DNA of 50,899 nt from Ralstonia insidiosa (GTDB lineage: Bacteria > Pseudomonadota > Gammaproteobacteria > Burkholderiales > Burkholderiaceae): assembly GCF_008801405.1 (NCBI RefSeq), contig NZ_VZPV01000006.1, forward strand, positions 1 through 50,899, given 5' to 3'. Position 1 is the first letter of the stretch, and the number at the start of each line of letters is the position of its first letter. The position numbers and the translations under genes are program-made. The notes beneath the pieces are model-generated. The model saw only the letters and a list, made by a program, of their open reading frames with translations. It did no database searches and had not been told where the DNA came from. Shown here one piece after another: positions 39,062-46,178 of this stretch.

Positions 39062-40795
39062 CTAGACGCTGAACAGCTTGGCGACTTCGCGTTGGCGCCG
39101 GCGGGCACCGGCCTTGTCGTAGATCGCCGAAGTCGCGGGCGAGGCGTGCCCCAGGTAGCTTTGCCTCACATCGAGCGGCACCCCGGCCTCGGCGCCCGCA
39201 GTGCCGAAAGCGTGCCGGAACGCATGGGGATGCAGATGGATTGCCTGGGCGCGTAGATCTGGGTCGGCTTGCTCCAGGTGCGCACGGAAAGCCTCCGCGG
39301 CGCGAGTAACCAGGTGGCGCAGCCCTCGGTCGCTGTAGCCACGGCGGCCGTCGGCGGCCTTGGCCAGCGCACGCGGGCTGGTGCAGGGCTCGGCAGGTGC
39401 CAGCAGCGGGCCCTCTGCAGCGTGTTCGTCCCCCAGATCTCGCCAGTGCGCCACCAGTGCGTCATGTGCGCGGCGGCTGATTGGCACCATCCGCGTCTTG
39501 GTTCGCTTGCCGACGATGCGTAGCTCACCCCACAGCGGGCCATCGCCGCCGGCGGGCCGCAGGCCCGATCGTTCGGCGCCGGCGGCCTCGAATACACGCA
39601 TACCGGAATCGTGCAACAGCAACACGGCGGCGCGGATGGTACGCCAGCGCACGTCATCGGCGGCCTGCGCGTCTAGCCATGGCTGCAGCGCTTGCCAGAC
39701 CGCCGGCGGCACCGCGCGCTCGATGTCGATATCGAGTGCAGCCACACGCAGCGCTGGCATGCCGTCCCATGGGTTCGAGTCCAGATAGCGGCGGCCAACC
39801 AGCCACTCGCATAGGGCCGCCAGGACCTGCTCAGCATAGGCGCGGCTGCGCGTCGACAGCGGCCCTTGGAACGGCCGCCAGCCCGGCAGTGTGCGTGCGA
39901 CCTGCGGCCCGCTCCAGCGTGGCCCGAAATCCTTCTGTGCCAGGAAAGCCCGGTACGCCAGGCAATCATCGGTCAGCAGATCGCTGAAAGCCTTGCCGCG
40001 CTCCAGGATGGCCCAGGCCAAGCAGCGTTCCGCTTCCTTGCGATACGCGCGCCAGGTGTGACCACCGGCTGGCCACAGCGACAACCAGGTCTGGATTGCC
40101 TGGTAGTCGTTGAGTGCGTCGATGCGGCAGCGGTTGGTGTCGCCCCGGTTGATGCCGGCGCGGCCATCGAGGGCCGCCGGCAGGCGGATCGCTTCCAGCG
40201 GCACCGCGCGGCCGGCGTGCGGCACGAGCTCGGGCGAGGGGAGCGCGGCAGGCAACGATACGCCAGTGACGTGGGCGCCCAGGCGCCCTAGTGTCGCTTC
40301 AGCTGCAGCCAGGGTGCGCACAATGGTCGCCGCAGCGGCCGGGCCGATGCGTGGCACACGGCGCCACCAGGCTCGGCCCAGATCGTTGGCCAGCGTCATC
40401 AGTTCGCCCAGCGTGGCCACGCCGGCGGCCTGCAGCCGGCGTGCCAGTGGTGCAGCAAACCACAAACGCACGTCGTGCTTGGTCGCCGGTGCCGGCGTAC
40501 CCAATTCTTCCAGGCGCCGCAGGCCTGCGAGCACCTGGTTCAACGCCGTGGTTGAGCGCGGCCCGGTGGCCAACAGGCTGGCCAGCGCTTCCTGTTCATG
40601 ACGCAGCGCCAGTTGCGCGAGCGTGGCGCGAATCGCGCGTAGCGCACGCAGGGCCAGGCTTTCTGTCCACTCGATGTCGGGATCGGACGACAGCCAACGG
40701 TCGGCCACGTCGACCGCCGCCACGCCCTGCAGCCAGGCGCGCATGGCGGCGTACTGGGCACGGGTTACATCGATGGCTTGATTTGAGTTTTTCAT
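39062..40795 (-). CDS. Tyrosine recombinase with N-terminal DUF3701-type domain
   Basis: A 577-residue protein. The N-terminal half has a helix-hairpin-helix-like stretch (WWRRVPRIGPAAAATIVRTL); the C-terminal half is a phage-integrase catalytic domain with Arg (DSGMRVFEA), Lys (GKRTKTRMVPI), HxxR (HPHAFRHAFG), His (YLGHASPAT) and the Tyr nucleophile (SAIYDKA) all present. Roles could be cointegrate resolution, integration or, as for TcpM of pCW3, DNA processing for transfer. Its ribosome-binding site is overlaid with ACTC boxes. Confidence 0.88.
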   Translation of the reverse strand: MKNSNQAIDVTRAQYAAMRAWLQGVAAVDVADRWLSSDPDIEWTESLALRALRAIRATLAQLALRHEQEALASLLATGPRSTTALNQVLAGLRRLEELGTPAPATKHDVRLWFAAPLARRLQAAGVATLGELMTLANDLGRAWWRRVPRIGPAAAATIVRTLAAAEATLGRLGAHVTGVSLPAALPSPELVPHAGRAVPLEAIRLPAALDGRAGINRGDTNRCRIDALNDYQAIQTWLSLWPAGGHTWRAYRKEAERCLAWAILERGKAFSDLLTDDCLAYRAFLAQKDFGPRWSGPQVARTLPGWRPFQGPLSTRSRAYAEQVLAALCEWLVGRRYLDSNPWDGMPALRVAALDIDIERAVPPAVWQALQPWLDAQAADDVRWRTIRAAVLLLHDSGMRVFEAAGAERSGLRPAGGDGPLWGELRIVGKRTKTRMVPISRRAHDALVAHWRDLGDEHAAEGPLLAPAEPCTSPRALAKAADGRRGYSDRGLRHLVTRAAEAFRAHLEQADPDLRAQAIHLHPHAFRHAFGTAGAEAGVPLDVRQSYLGHASPATSAIYDKAGARRRQREVAKLFSV

Positions 40796-40812
40796 CAACT
40801 CACCTACTCAAT
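40796..40812 (-). promoter_or_regulatory. ACTC boxes over the recombinase ribosome-binding site
   Basis: The plus strand reads CAACTCACCTACTCAATTG directly before the recombinase start (minus strand AGGTGAGTTG-ATG). Two boxes overlap both the start region and the stop of the upstream zinc-finger gene. This suggests ParG-like control. Confidence 0.5.
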
Positions 40813-41094
40813 TGGCGTGCCCGAATCTTCTCTGCTCGCGCGGTCGCGTTGCTCCATCTCGGCCTCGCACTCGGGCGAGCAACAGCCGCTGTAGCGCAGC
40901 GCGTAGTGGATCGTGTCGTAGAAGGCGACTGGCTGGCCGCATCCGTTGGCGCAGCTGCGGTGTTTGTCCAGCCACGCCGCACGCTGGGCGACCTGCTCAC
41001 GCCTGGCCGCTTCCTGTCGTCGCTGCCGCTTGCGGTAGTACGGCGCCTGTTCTGGCTTGGGGGTGAAGGGGCCATAACGGCCGTTGATCTTCAT
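40804..41094 (-). CDS. Small zinc-finger-like protein upstream of recombinase
   Basis: A 96-residue protein from MKINGRYGPFTPKP, with two cysteine pairs (CANGC and CCSPEC), probably one zinc site, and a basic RKRQRRQEAARREQ stretch. It is the first gene of the recombinase operon; its stop lies 8 nt before the recombinase ATG. It may be a recombination directionality or DNA-binding partner. No family recognised. Confidence 0.6.
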   Translation of the reverse strand: MKINGRYGPFTPKPEQAPYYRKRQRRQEAARREQVAQRAAWLDKHRSCANGCGQPVAFYDTIHYALRYSGCCSPECEAEMEQRDRASREDSGTPIE

Positions 41095-41190
41095 GCAGTG
41101 CCTCCGGCGCACACTTAACGTGTGATCTAAACGACACAAAAATTACGACCTACTTTCTGCAAAACCCCGCTTTTGCGGCTAAAACGCCAT

Positions 41191-41212
41191 GCCGATAATA
41201 GCATTTATCGGC
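41191..41212. repeat. Inverted repeat between recombinase and toxin-antitoxin operons
   Basis: A perfect 8-bp stem GCCGATAA-TAGCAT-TTATCGGC in the divergent promoter region. It could be an operator for the antitoxin or the recombinase operon. Confidence 0.5.
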
Positions 41213-41305
41213 AAGGGAGCGAGCCAAGCGTATGCACTTTTGTCTTACATCTACGTATTACGTTTTCTGCTAAAATTCGGTCAGAACATGCCCATGGAGG
41301 GAAAC

Positions 41306-41536
41306 ATGCAAGCCCACACCCTGTCTTTCCGCGCCGGCGACGCTTTTGTCGCCGAGACGCGCACGCTGGCCGAACAGGCCGGCTTGAAGAGTTCCGACTA
41401 CATCCGCGAAGCTGTGCGCGAGAAGAACGAGCGCATGATGGCCGAGCGCATCGCCGCGCTGTCGCGCAAGCTGTCGGCCAAGCACCTGGCGGAAAACCAA
41501 GCCATCGAGGGCACGATTGCCGATGGCCTCGCCTAA
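41306..41536 (+). CDS. Antitoxin of PemI/MazE type (ribbon-helix-helix like)
   Basis: A 76-residue protein; ATG at 41306 follows GGAGGGAAAC. HTLSFRAGDAFVAETRTLAEQAGLKSSDYIREAVREKNER has an RHH-like DNA-binding look; the C-terminal half is the likely toxin-binding tail. It overlaps the toxin gene by 14 bases, the usual coupled arrangement. It neutralises the toxin and represses the operon. Confidence 0.8.
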   Translation: MQAHTLSFRAGDAFVAETRTLAEQAGLKSSDYIREAVREKNERMMAERIAALSRKLSAKHLAENQAIEGTIADGLA

Positions 41537-41894
41537 AGTCAAACGCGGCCAGGTCTGGGCCGTCGATTTCGAACCGCAGACCCACAAGCAGGAGCCGGGC
41601 AAGCGAAACCGCCCGGCTCTTGTCATTCAGACCAACCTGCTAAACGATGCTGGCCACGCTACCACCATCGTCATCCCGGGCACCTCGGACGTTGAGCGCG
41701 AGGACTGCTTCCCGCTGCGTGTCGCGCTGGGCCGCCTGCCGGGCCAGGCCGTCGACGAGGCGACCGATCTGCTGATCGACCAGATCCGCGCGATCTCGAA
41801 CGATCGCCTGATGGGCGACAAGCCCATCACGACGCTGAACACGAACCACATGCGCCGCGTCGAAGACGCGCTGCGGCTGTTGCTGAGCCTATGA
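41523..41894 (+). CDS. pemK: Toxin of PemK/MazF family (mRNA endonuclease)
   Basis: A 123-residue protein with the family start KVKRGQVWAVDFEPQTHKQEPGKRNRPALVIQTN and the later DQIRAISNDRL. PemK/MazF toxins cut mRNA when the antitoxin decays, so cells that lose the plasmid stop growing. The start at 41523 gives the common overlapping arrangement with the antitoxin. The stop overlaps the next gene by 4 bases. Confidence 0.88.
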   Translation: MASPKVKRGQVWAVDFEPQTHKQEPGKRNRPALVIQTNLLNDAGHATTIVIPGTSDVEREDCFPLRVALGRLPGQAVDEATDLLIDQIRAISNDRLMGDKPITTLNTNHMRRVEDALRLLLSL

Positions 41895-42115
41895 GAGCCG
41901 TCCGCGGCACCCGCTGGATCGGCTGTGCTGCCTGCGGTGTTCTGCGCGATCACGTCCGTGAGACCGTTCAGCTCACCCCATTCGATGCCAACCAGGCAGG
42001 CGAAACCTGGATCTGCACGTTCTGCGGCGCTGCCCGTCTGCTTGCAAGGCCCTGCAGCGACCAGGACGACCGCGAGCAGCTGGAGCGCCGCGGGCAACTG
42101 CGCCTGATTGACTGA
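41891..42115 (+). CDS. Small zinc-ribbon protein behind the toxin gene
   Basis: A 74-residue protein with two CxxC motifs (CAAC and CTFC) about 30 residues apart, a zinc ribbon. Its ATG overlaps the toxin stop, so it belongs to the same transcript. It may be a third element of the toxin-antitoxin unit or an unrelated rider. No family recognised. Confidence 0.6.
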   Translation: MRAVRGTRWIGCAACGVLRDHVRETVQLTPFDANQAGETWICTFCGAARLLARPCSDQDDREQLERRGQLRLID

Positions 42116-42129
42116 TGCACTTGTCAGCT

Positions 42130-42145
42130 CAACTCACCTGAGTTG
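42130..42145. promoter_or_regulatory. Mirrored ACTC operator between convergent genes
   Basis: A perfect inverted repeat CAACTCA-CC-TGAGTTG with extra CTC words next to it, 15 nt after the zinc-ribbon gene stop and 8 nt before the end of the minus-strand 42154 gene. It is one of several ACTC sites away from par. Confidence 0.5.
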
Positions 42146-42153
42146 ACGTTTCG

Positions 42154-42381
42154 TCAGTCGCGCAGCAGCTTGAGCGGAGGGGCTTTCTTGATGACGGCCT
42201 GTTCCTGGCGGTTGATCTCCTCAGCCTGCTTCTGTCTGGCAAGGCTGGCAGCGATTTGCCGGTCACGAGCCTTCTGCGCTTCTATGCTGCGGTAGTAAAG
42301 GGCGGCGAGCACCGCTGCAACGAGTAGTACCCCAATCACAATAAGCACGGGGGCCAGGCTGGGCTCTTTTTGCTGTTCCAA
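42154..42381 (-). CDS. Small single-pass membrane protein with coiled-coil tail
   Basis: A 75-residue protein. TTG start (complement of 42379-42381) is chosen because AAAGGAG stands 7 nt upstream; a longer frame from 42480 would translate a repeat and the operator. Residues 9-30 are a membrane helix, the rest a charged coiled coil (RSIEAQKARDRQIAASLARQ). It resembles small plasmid membrane proteins of unknown role. Its promoter contains ACTC boxes. Confidence 0.6.
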   Translation of the reverse strand: MEQQKEPSLAPVLIVIGVLLVAAVLAALYYRSIEAQKARDRQIAASLARQKQAEEINRQEQAVIKKAPPLKLLRD

Positions 42382-42408
42382 TTGGCATCTCCTTTCTTTG
42401 GTGTATTT

Positions 42409-42426
42409 ACTCAACTCAATTGAGTT
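42409..42426 (-). promoter_or_regulatory. ACTC-box operator of the 42154 gene
   Basis: TACTCAACTCAATTGAGTT: three boxes including the perfect palindrome AACTCAATTGAGTT (42413-42426), 28-45 nt upstream of the start codon. Confidence 0.6.
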
Positions 42427-42437
42427 CGCGTTTCTCG

Positions 42438-42520
42438 GGCGCCCGCCAGCAGGTGGGCGAGGGGCGGCAGCAGCCGGCACGTCCCCACAGCGACGTAGGC
42501 CAGCAGGCTGGAGTCGATGT
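42438..42520. repeat. Dispersed ~85-bp repeat (copy 2)
   Basis: Matches 21125-21210 in the same orientation. The first 50 bp are nearly identical; in the tail the perfect palindrome of copy 1 is degenerate here. It lies in non-coding DNA upstream of the 42154 gene. Confidence 0.6.
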
Positions 42521-42805
42521 CAGGTAGGCTAGATTAAACGGTAGCGCTCCGATTAAGCGCGCTATATTGTTTTGCGCAAATCATCGGGTATCCAATATGC
42601 GAAGAATTAAGTTTCTCGAAATTCAGAGTTGATATTTTCTAATATCAATCCATTTGTTGTTCTTCGGCAACGGAAAATATCCGTTGACTCTTTTTGAGGA
42701 TTAAGGGCGACGCGAAAGAAAACCCTCCTAATGGGGGGTCGGGGTGGCAGGAACTAATTGTTGTAGACTTCCCGGTTTAGGCAGTATGGGATTACTTCAC
42801 CCGGA
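42521..42805. other. AT-rich non-coding region
   Basis: About 285 bp, noticeably more AT-rich than the rest. It contains a hairpin TTGATAT-TTTCTA-ATATCAA (42629-42648), two GATTAA words (42531, 42551), and a weak hairpin ACCCTCC-TAAT-GGGGGGT near 42721 that could end the minus-strand repressor transcript. No gene seen. Confidence 0.5.
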
Positions 42806-43195
42806 CTAGGCGGCGTTTACCAAGTCCTTGCTGGCGGCGGTAGCTGCCGCATCGTACGCATCCACTTTTTCGTAGTCCGCGAGATCCGCTTTGATCTTGG
42901 AAAAGCTTGCTGGGCTTAGCTTTGCGGCACGGCGGGCGAAGTTCTGGACCTCTTCGCTCAGGTCCGAAATGGACGACGTGGAGAGCTCCTTAGGACCACG
43001 GCCAAGCACTATCCAGATGGCGTTGTACCCGTATCTATCCTGGATGCCAATGGCATGTTCCAGTCGAATCTTTTGGACGTGACCACTCAGCCAATGCTCG
43101 ACCAGCGCTTTAGAAACGCCGGCAGCACTGGCAATGGCAGCGACCGAAACAGCGGTTTCGCTGCGTATGAGTTGCATTCGTTCATAGAGAGGCAT
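42806..43195 (-). CDS. CI-type repressor-like protein (paralogue 1)
   Basis: A 129-residue protein with a Cro/CI helix-turn-helix (VSVAAIASAAGVSKALVEHWLSG) followed by YGYNAIWIVLGRGPKEL, and a C-terminal helical part. It is clearly related to the repressor at 43349, sharing the YGYNA-WIVLG-GPK stretch. It lacks a LexA-type peptidase domain. An inverted repeat (43242-43259) upstream of its start may be its operator. Confidence 0.75.
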   Translation of the reverse strand: MPLYERMQLIRSETAVSVAAIASAAGVSKALVEHWLSGHVQKIRLEHAIGIQDRYGYNAIWIVLGRGPKELSTSSISDLSEEVQNFARRAAKLSPASFSKIKADLADYEKVDAYDAAATAASKDLVNAA

Positions 43196-43241
43196 CTCAC
43201 GAAGCTAGCGTGCAACCCACCATAAGAAATGCGGCTTCGCG

Positions 43242-43259
43242 ACCATAGGAAATTATGGT
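43242..43259. promoter_or_regulatory. Operator candidate upstream of repressor 1
   Basis: ACCATA-GGAAAT-TATGGT, a perfect 6-bp inverted repeat, with a half site ACCATA at 43219. It differs from the CTTAG/CTAAG operators next to repressor 2. Confidence 0.5.
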
Positions 43260-43348
43260 AATGTTTTGAGAACGCGCGATGCCACCCGGCGCGCGCGTGG
43301 GGGAGTAAAGAATCTGGCGGAACTTACCGACCAGGCAGAGAAGTGCAC

Positions 43349-43762
43349 CTACTTAGGCAAACGATGGGCGCTCTTTGCAGCTAGTGCAGGGTTCGAGCCT
43401 TGTTCGATTGCTTCGAGCTTGTCCAGCTGCTCAGCATCAACGAGCCACGCTGAGATGATGCTTTCGATGCGAGCTCGACGCTGCGAGCTGAGCGCACCAA
43501 CACGAAGCGCTAGCGCTTGGATGGTGGGCGAAAGGTCGTTCGACTGCGGGACCAATGTCTTGGGCCCCTCGCCAAGAACGATCCATGTGGCGTTGTAGCC
43601 GTACTTTCGTTGAATTTTGATTGCGTACTGAAGCTTTATAGATTTGATCTGACCAGTTAACCACATGCTCGCTGTCCCGCTAGAGACGCCAGCCACATCC
43701 CCGAGGACTCCGATCTTGGTCCCGGTCTCTCTGAGGATGGTTTCGATTCGTTCGCTAAGCAT
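43349..43762 (-). CDS. CI-type repressor-like protein (paralogue 2)
   Basis: A 137-residue protein: HTH region GVLGDVAGVSSGTASMWLTG, then YGYNATWIVLGEGPKTL and a helical C-terminus (RRARIESIISAWLVDAEQLDKLEAI). It is divergently transcribed from the Cro-like gene at 43833, in the arrangement of a phage-type bistable switch. The operators lie in the 70-bp gap. The target is likely the pilus operon that begins 450 bp downstream of the Cro-like gene. Confidence 0.8.
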   Translation of the reverse strand: MLSERIETILRETGTKIGVLGDVAGVSSGTASMWLTGQIKSIKLQYAIKIQRKYGYNATWIVLGEGPKTLVPQSNDLSPTIQALALRVGALSSQRRARIESIISAWLVDAEQLDKLEAIEQGSNPALAAKSAHRLPK

Positions 43763-43822
43763 CTTAGAAAACTAAGCGATTACATCCTTTGCTTATTGAG
43801 TTTCTTTCCTTAGTGTTCTAAG
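43755..43822. promoter_or_regulatory. Divergent operator/promoter of the repressor-Cro switch
   Basis: Contains CTTAG-AAAA-CTAAG (43763-43776), CTTAG-TGTT-CTAAG (43809-43822) and the mirrored CTAAG-CAT-CTTAG over the repressor start (43755-43767). Two equal sites bracket the AT-rich promoter core, one near each gene. Confidence 0.7.
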
Positions 43823-43832
43823 ATCGGGGCGC

Positions 43833-44102
43833 ATGAACGCACGCGAACTGATTGCCGCCCTTGGGGGGGTCCCGAAGCTGGTGAAGTTAACCGGCTTGAC
43901 AGAGGGCCGCATCTACCAATGGCAGACAGGCAACTACATCCCAAGAGCGTGGCTCAAGTTCTTCCGCGCCCGCTACCCGCGAAAGGTGGCATGGGATGAA
44001 TTGGTTCTGGCTGATCACCCGCCCCGCAAGGTGGGGAGTGTTTTGAAGACTGACCCCGAGTCGCAGTCGAGTCGAGACGAAGATCGGGAGAGGAAGAAAT
44101 GA
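43833..44102 (+). CDS. Cro-like DNA-binding protein
   Basis: An 89-residue protein: NARELIAALGGVPKLVKLTGLTEGRIYQWQTGNYIPRAW is the short HTH of Cro/YdaS-like proteins. The C-terminal tail is charged (RDEDRERKK). It starts 11 nt after a CTTAG-CTAAG operator. A 17-codon ORF (44099-44152) overlaps its stop and precedes an AGGAGG, so a leader-peptide role is possible. Confidence 0.75.
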   Translation: MNARELIAALGGVPKLVKLTGLTEGRIYQWQTGNYIPRAWLKFFRARYPRKVAWDELVLADHPPRKVGSVLKTDPESQSSRDEDRERKK

Positions 44103-44197
44103 AGAATGTCACGACTCACCAGATCGGCATCGTGGCCTTCTACACTCATTAGGAGGTTGCCGGTGAATAGAAGTCCGTAGCAAGCCGCGCAAAAAGC

Positions 44198-44275
44198 GGC
44201 CCGCCAAGGTGTTTGCACCACCAAGGCGGGCCTAGCCAAAAGCCTACCCCAGTTTCCCAACAGAGGAACGATCTC
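44198..44275 (+). promoter_or_regulatory. Conserved hairpin leader of the pil operon (copy 2 of 2)
   Basis: An 8-bp perfect outer stem (GGCCCGCC at 44198-44205 with GGCGGGCC at 44225-44232) encloses GGTG-TTTG-CACC. Downstream CCCAGTTTCCCAACAGAGGAA carries the ribosome-binding site. The element matches 6136-6210 ahead of the trb operon; the outer stem is better here. There is no T-run. Confidence 0.7.
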
Positions 44276-45115
44276 ATGGCTTCCCGCATTCTAGCAAATG
44301 CGGGCGCAGTGTTGCGCGCGTGCTTTATAGCATGCTTCTCTACTACGGCGTTGTTTCATCCGACGCCCGCTGCCGCCCGCACCAACGTCCTTTGCCCGCT
44401 TGATAGTGACGGGCAACCAGGCGCCATCATCTCCTATGTGTCTGCGGGGCCTGGCTCAGCCAACTTGTGTGAACTGAGCAAGGCCAAGACACCAGAACGT
44501 GCGCCGACCATTTTGGCGGCGACGGCAATTTCCTTCTCAGCGCCTGATCGCGCCCCAACCCGATCCACTCCGAATTCCGAGGTAGGCGAGCAGCCGGCGG
44601 CCTCCAGAAAAGGAACGGGGTCCATGCTGGCTGCAGTCTTCGGTGCCATCGCCATTCGGGACAACAAAGGCGGCGCCACCGAAATCCGCTTCGAGGGTGC
44701 ACCGCCAGCGGATCTACGCCTCACAGATGTGCAAGGTCGCCTGCTTCCAGCTACTTGGCGCGGCAACATCCTGAGCCTTCCGCCAGTAGCTCGCTTCACG
44801 CTGAACGGTTTCAGTCAAGCTGTCGATGTCGCTCGTGTGCAGAGCACTGAATACCAATTTCCTGCCAGCAACTTGACTGGGCTCGAACAGGTATTCGATG
44901 AGGGCGATGCTACCTATCTCGCCTTCGACGAGCCCAAAGGCGGCGTTTCGGTGCTTGGCGATGGGCATTCGATCAGCGGCACGCTCAAAGGCCGGTACTA
45001 CAGGCTCAATGGCATCGCAAGGCAGCTCTCTGTTATCGCTGATGGCGAGGTCGTGCATGTCGATCGCATTGCGCGGGTGCGCTTCTATGAGCGGCCTAGC
45101 ACGGTGCGCCCATGA
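44276..45115 (+). CDS. Secreted VirB9-C-terminal-like protein opening the pil operon
   Basis: A 279-residue protein; ATG at 44276 is chosen because the shared-leader ribosome-binding site sits 9 nt upstream. A signal peptide (residues 1-35, ending AAA) is followed by a variable region and a C-terminal part with VFDEGDATYLAFDEPKGGVSV and RYYRLNGIARQLSVIADGEVV, resembling the VirB9/TrbG C-terminal module and the 17840 protein. It may be an outer-membrane-complex factor shared between pilus and channel. It overlaps the next gene by 4 bases. Confidence 0.7.
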   Translation: MASRILANAGAVLRACFIACFSTTALFHPTPAAARTNVLCPLDSDGQPGAIISYVSAGPGSANLCELSKAKTPERAPTILAATAISFSAPDRAPTRSTPNSEVGEQPAASRKGTGSMLAAVFGAIAIRDNKGGATEIRFEGAPPADLRLTDVQGRLLPATWRGNILSLPPVARFTLNGFSQAVDVARVQSTEYQFPASNLTGLEQVFDEGDATYLAFDEPKGGVSVLGDGHSISGTLKGRYYRLNGIARQLSVIADGEVVHVDRIARVRFYERPSTVRP

Positions 45116-45549
45116 AACGCCTCGGCCCGATTCTGCTACTGGTTCTGTCGCTGTCGTCTCCAGCTGCCCACGCAGATTGCCTGGACGACGCAGCGGCGTA
45201 CCACCGCGTCGATGGCGCGCTCCTGCGCAGCATCGCGCTGCATGAATCGCACATGAATCCTCTGGCCATCAATCGAAATCGTGATGGCTCGCAGGACCTG
45301 GGCCTTATGCAAATCAATTCCGCGCATCTGCCACGGTTGGCCCGCTATGGCATCACGCGGCAGCAGCTGCTCGACGCTTGCATCAATGCGTATGTGGGCG
45401 CTTGGATCTTGCGCGCCAACATCGACCGGTTTGGCGCGACATGGCGCGCGGTTGGCGCCTACAACGCGACGACACCCGCCAAGCAGCTCAGATATGCCAA
45501 TCAGATCTACACGCGGTGGCAATCGCTGCAGCGCGCAGCATTGCCTTGA
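45112..45549 (+). CDS. pilT: Lytic transglycosylase of the pilus operon (PilT-like)
   Basis: A 145-residue secreted SLT protein: signal peptide ending AHA, catalytic Glu in ALHESHMN, then DLGLMQINSAHLP and AVGAYNATTPAKQ. Corresponds to PilT of R64 (a transglycosylase, unrelated to the retraction ATPase of the same name). Its close paralogue at 7486 serves the trb operon and has an extra C-terminal tail. Confidence 0.88.
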   Translation: MKRLGPILLLVLSLSSPAAHADCLDDAAAYHRVDGALLRSIALHESHMNPLAINRNRDGSQDLGLMQINSAHLPRLARYGITRQQLLDACINAYVGAWILRANIDRFGATWRAVGAYNATTPAKQLRYANQIYTRWQSLQRAALP

Positions 45550-45578
45550 TTTCTCTCTGATCTAACGAGTTCAAAACC

Positions 45579-46178
45579 ATGCGCACATTCCATCCATTCC
45601 ACCGAGCAATGCTCATCTTCTACTTGCTGACTGGCCTTGGCGTGACCGTTGACGCCCAGGCGCGAACAGCGCCGGCCCAGGCCAAAGCAGCTACGGACTG
45701 GCAAGAAATGCCAGATGGCACTTGGCAGCGAATCGCCGATGCCAAGGGCGCTATGGAGCCGTCTCCTGAAGAAGGCTGGCAACTGCTCGGATCGACGCCG
45801 GCCTCACCGAGTAAATCAGCTCAAGTGCGATCGGGAGTCGCGACTGAAATGCCGAACGGTAAGCGTCCATCCGAAATCTCCCGCTCATCCGCGGCGCCTG
45901 TTGCGCCACCCGCACCGGCGGCTGATGCCTTCGTACTGGTCAAGGGCAAATCCATGCAGGCGCAACTGGAGGCGTGGGCGGCACGCGCGGGCTGGACAGT
46001 GGAATGGAATGTGCCGGACGGCTGGATCGTTCCCAACGATCAGCCTCTTGGTAACGACTTTGCGCGCGCCGCGCAACAGACGATCGAGCAGCTTGCTGCC
46101 AACGGTGCTGACGTGCAAGCGGACATTTGGAAAGGCAACCAGGTGATGGTGGTACACCAAGCAGGAGTAGGCGAATGA
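45579..46178 (+). CDS. TcpQ/PilL-type pilus biogenesis protein
   Basis: A 199-residue protein with a signal-like N-terminus (residues 5-28). The C-terminal 75 residues (FVLVKGKSMQAQLEAWAARAGWTVEWNVPDGWIV) match the TcpQ module, which in R64 is the end of PilL. TcpQ-type proteins help the secretin assemble in the outer membrane, and the secretin gene follows with a 4-base overlap. Confidence 0.8.
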   Translation: MRTFHPFHRAMLIFYLLTGLGVTVDAQARTAPAQAKAATDWQEMPDGTWQRIADAKGAMEPSPEEGWQLLGSTPASPSKSAQVRSGVATEMPNGKRPSEISRSSAAPVAPPAPAADAFVLVKGKSMQAQLEAWAARAGWTVEWNVPDGWIVPNDQPLGNDFARAAQQTIEQLAANGADVQADIWKGNQVMVVHQAGVGE

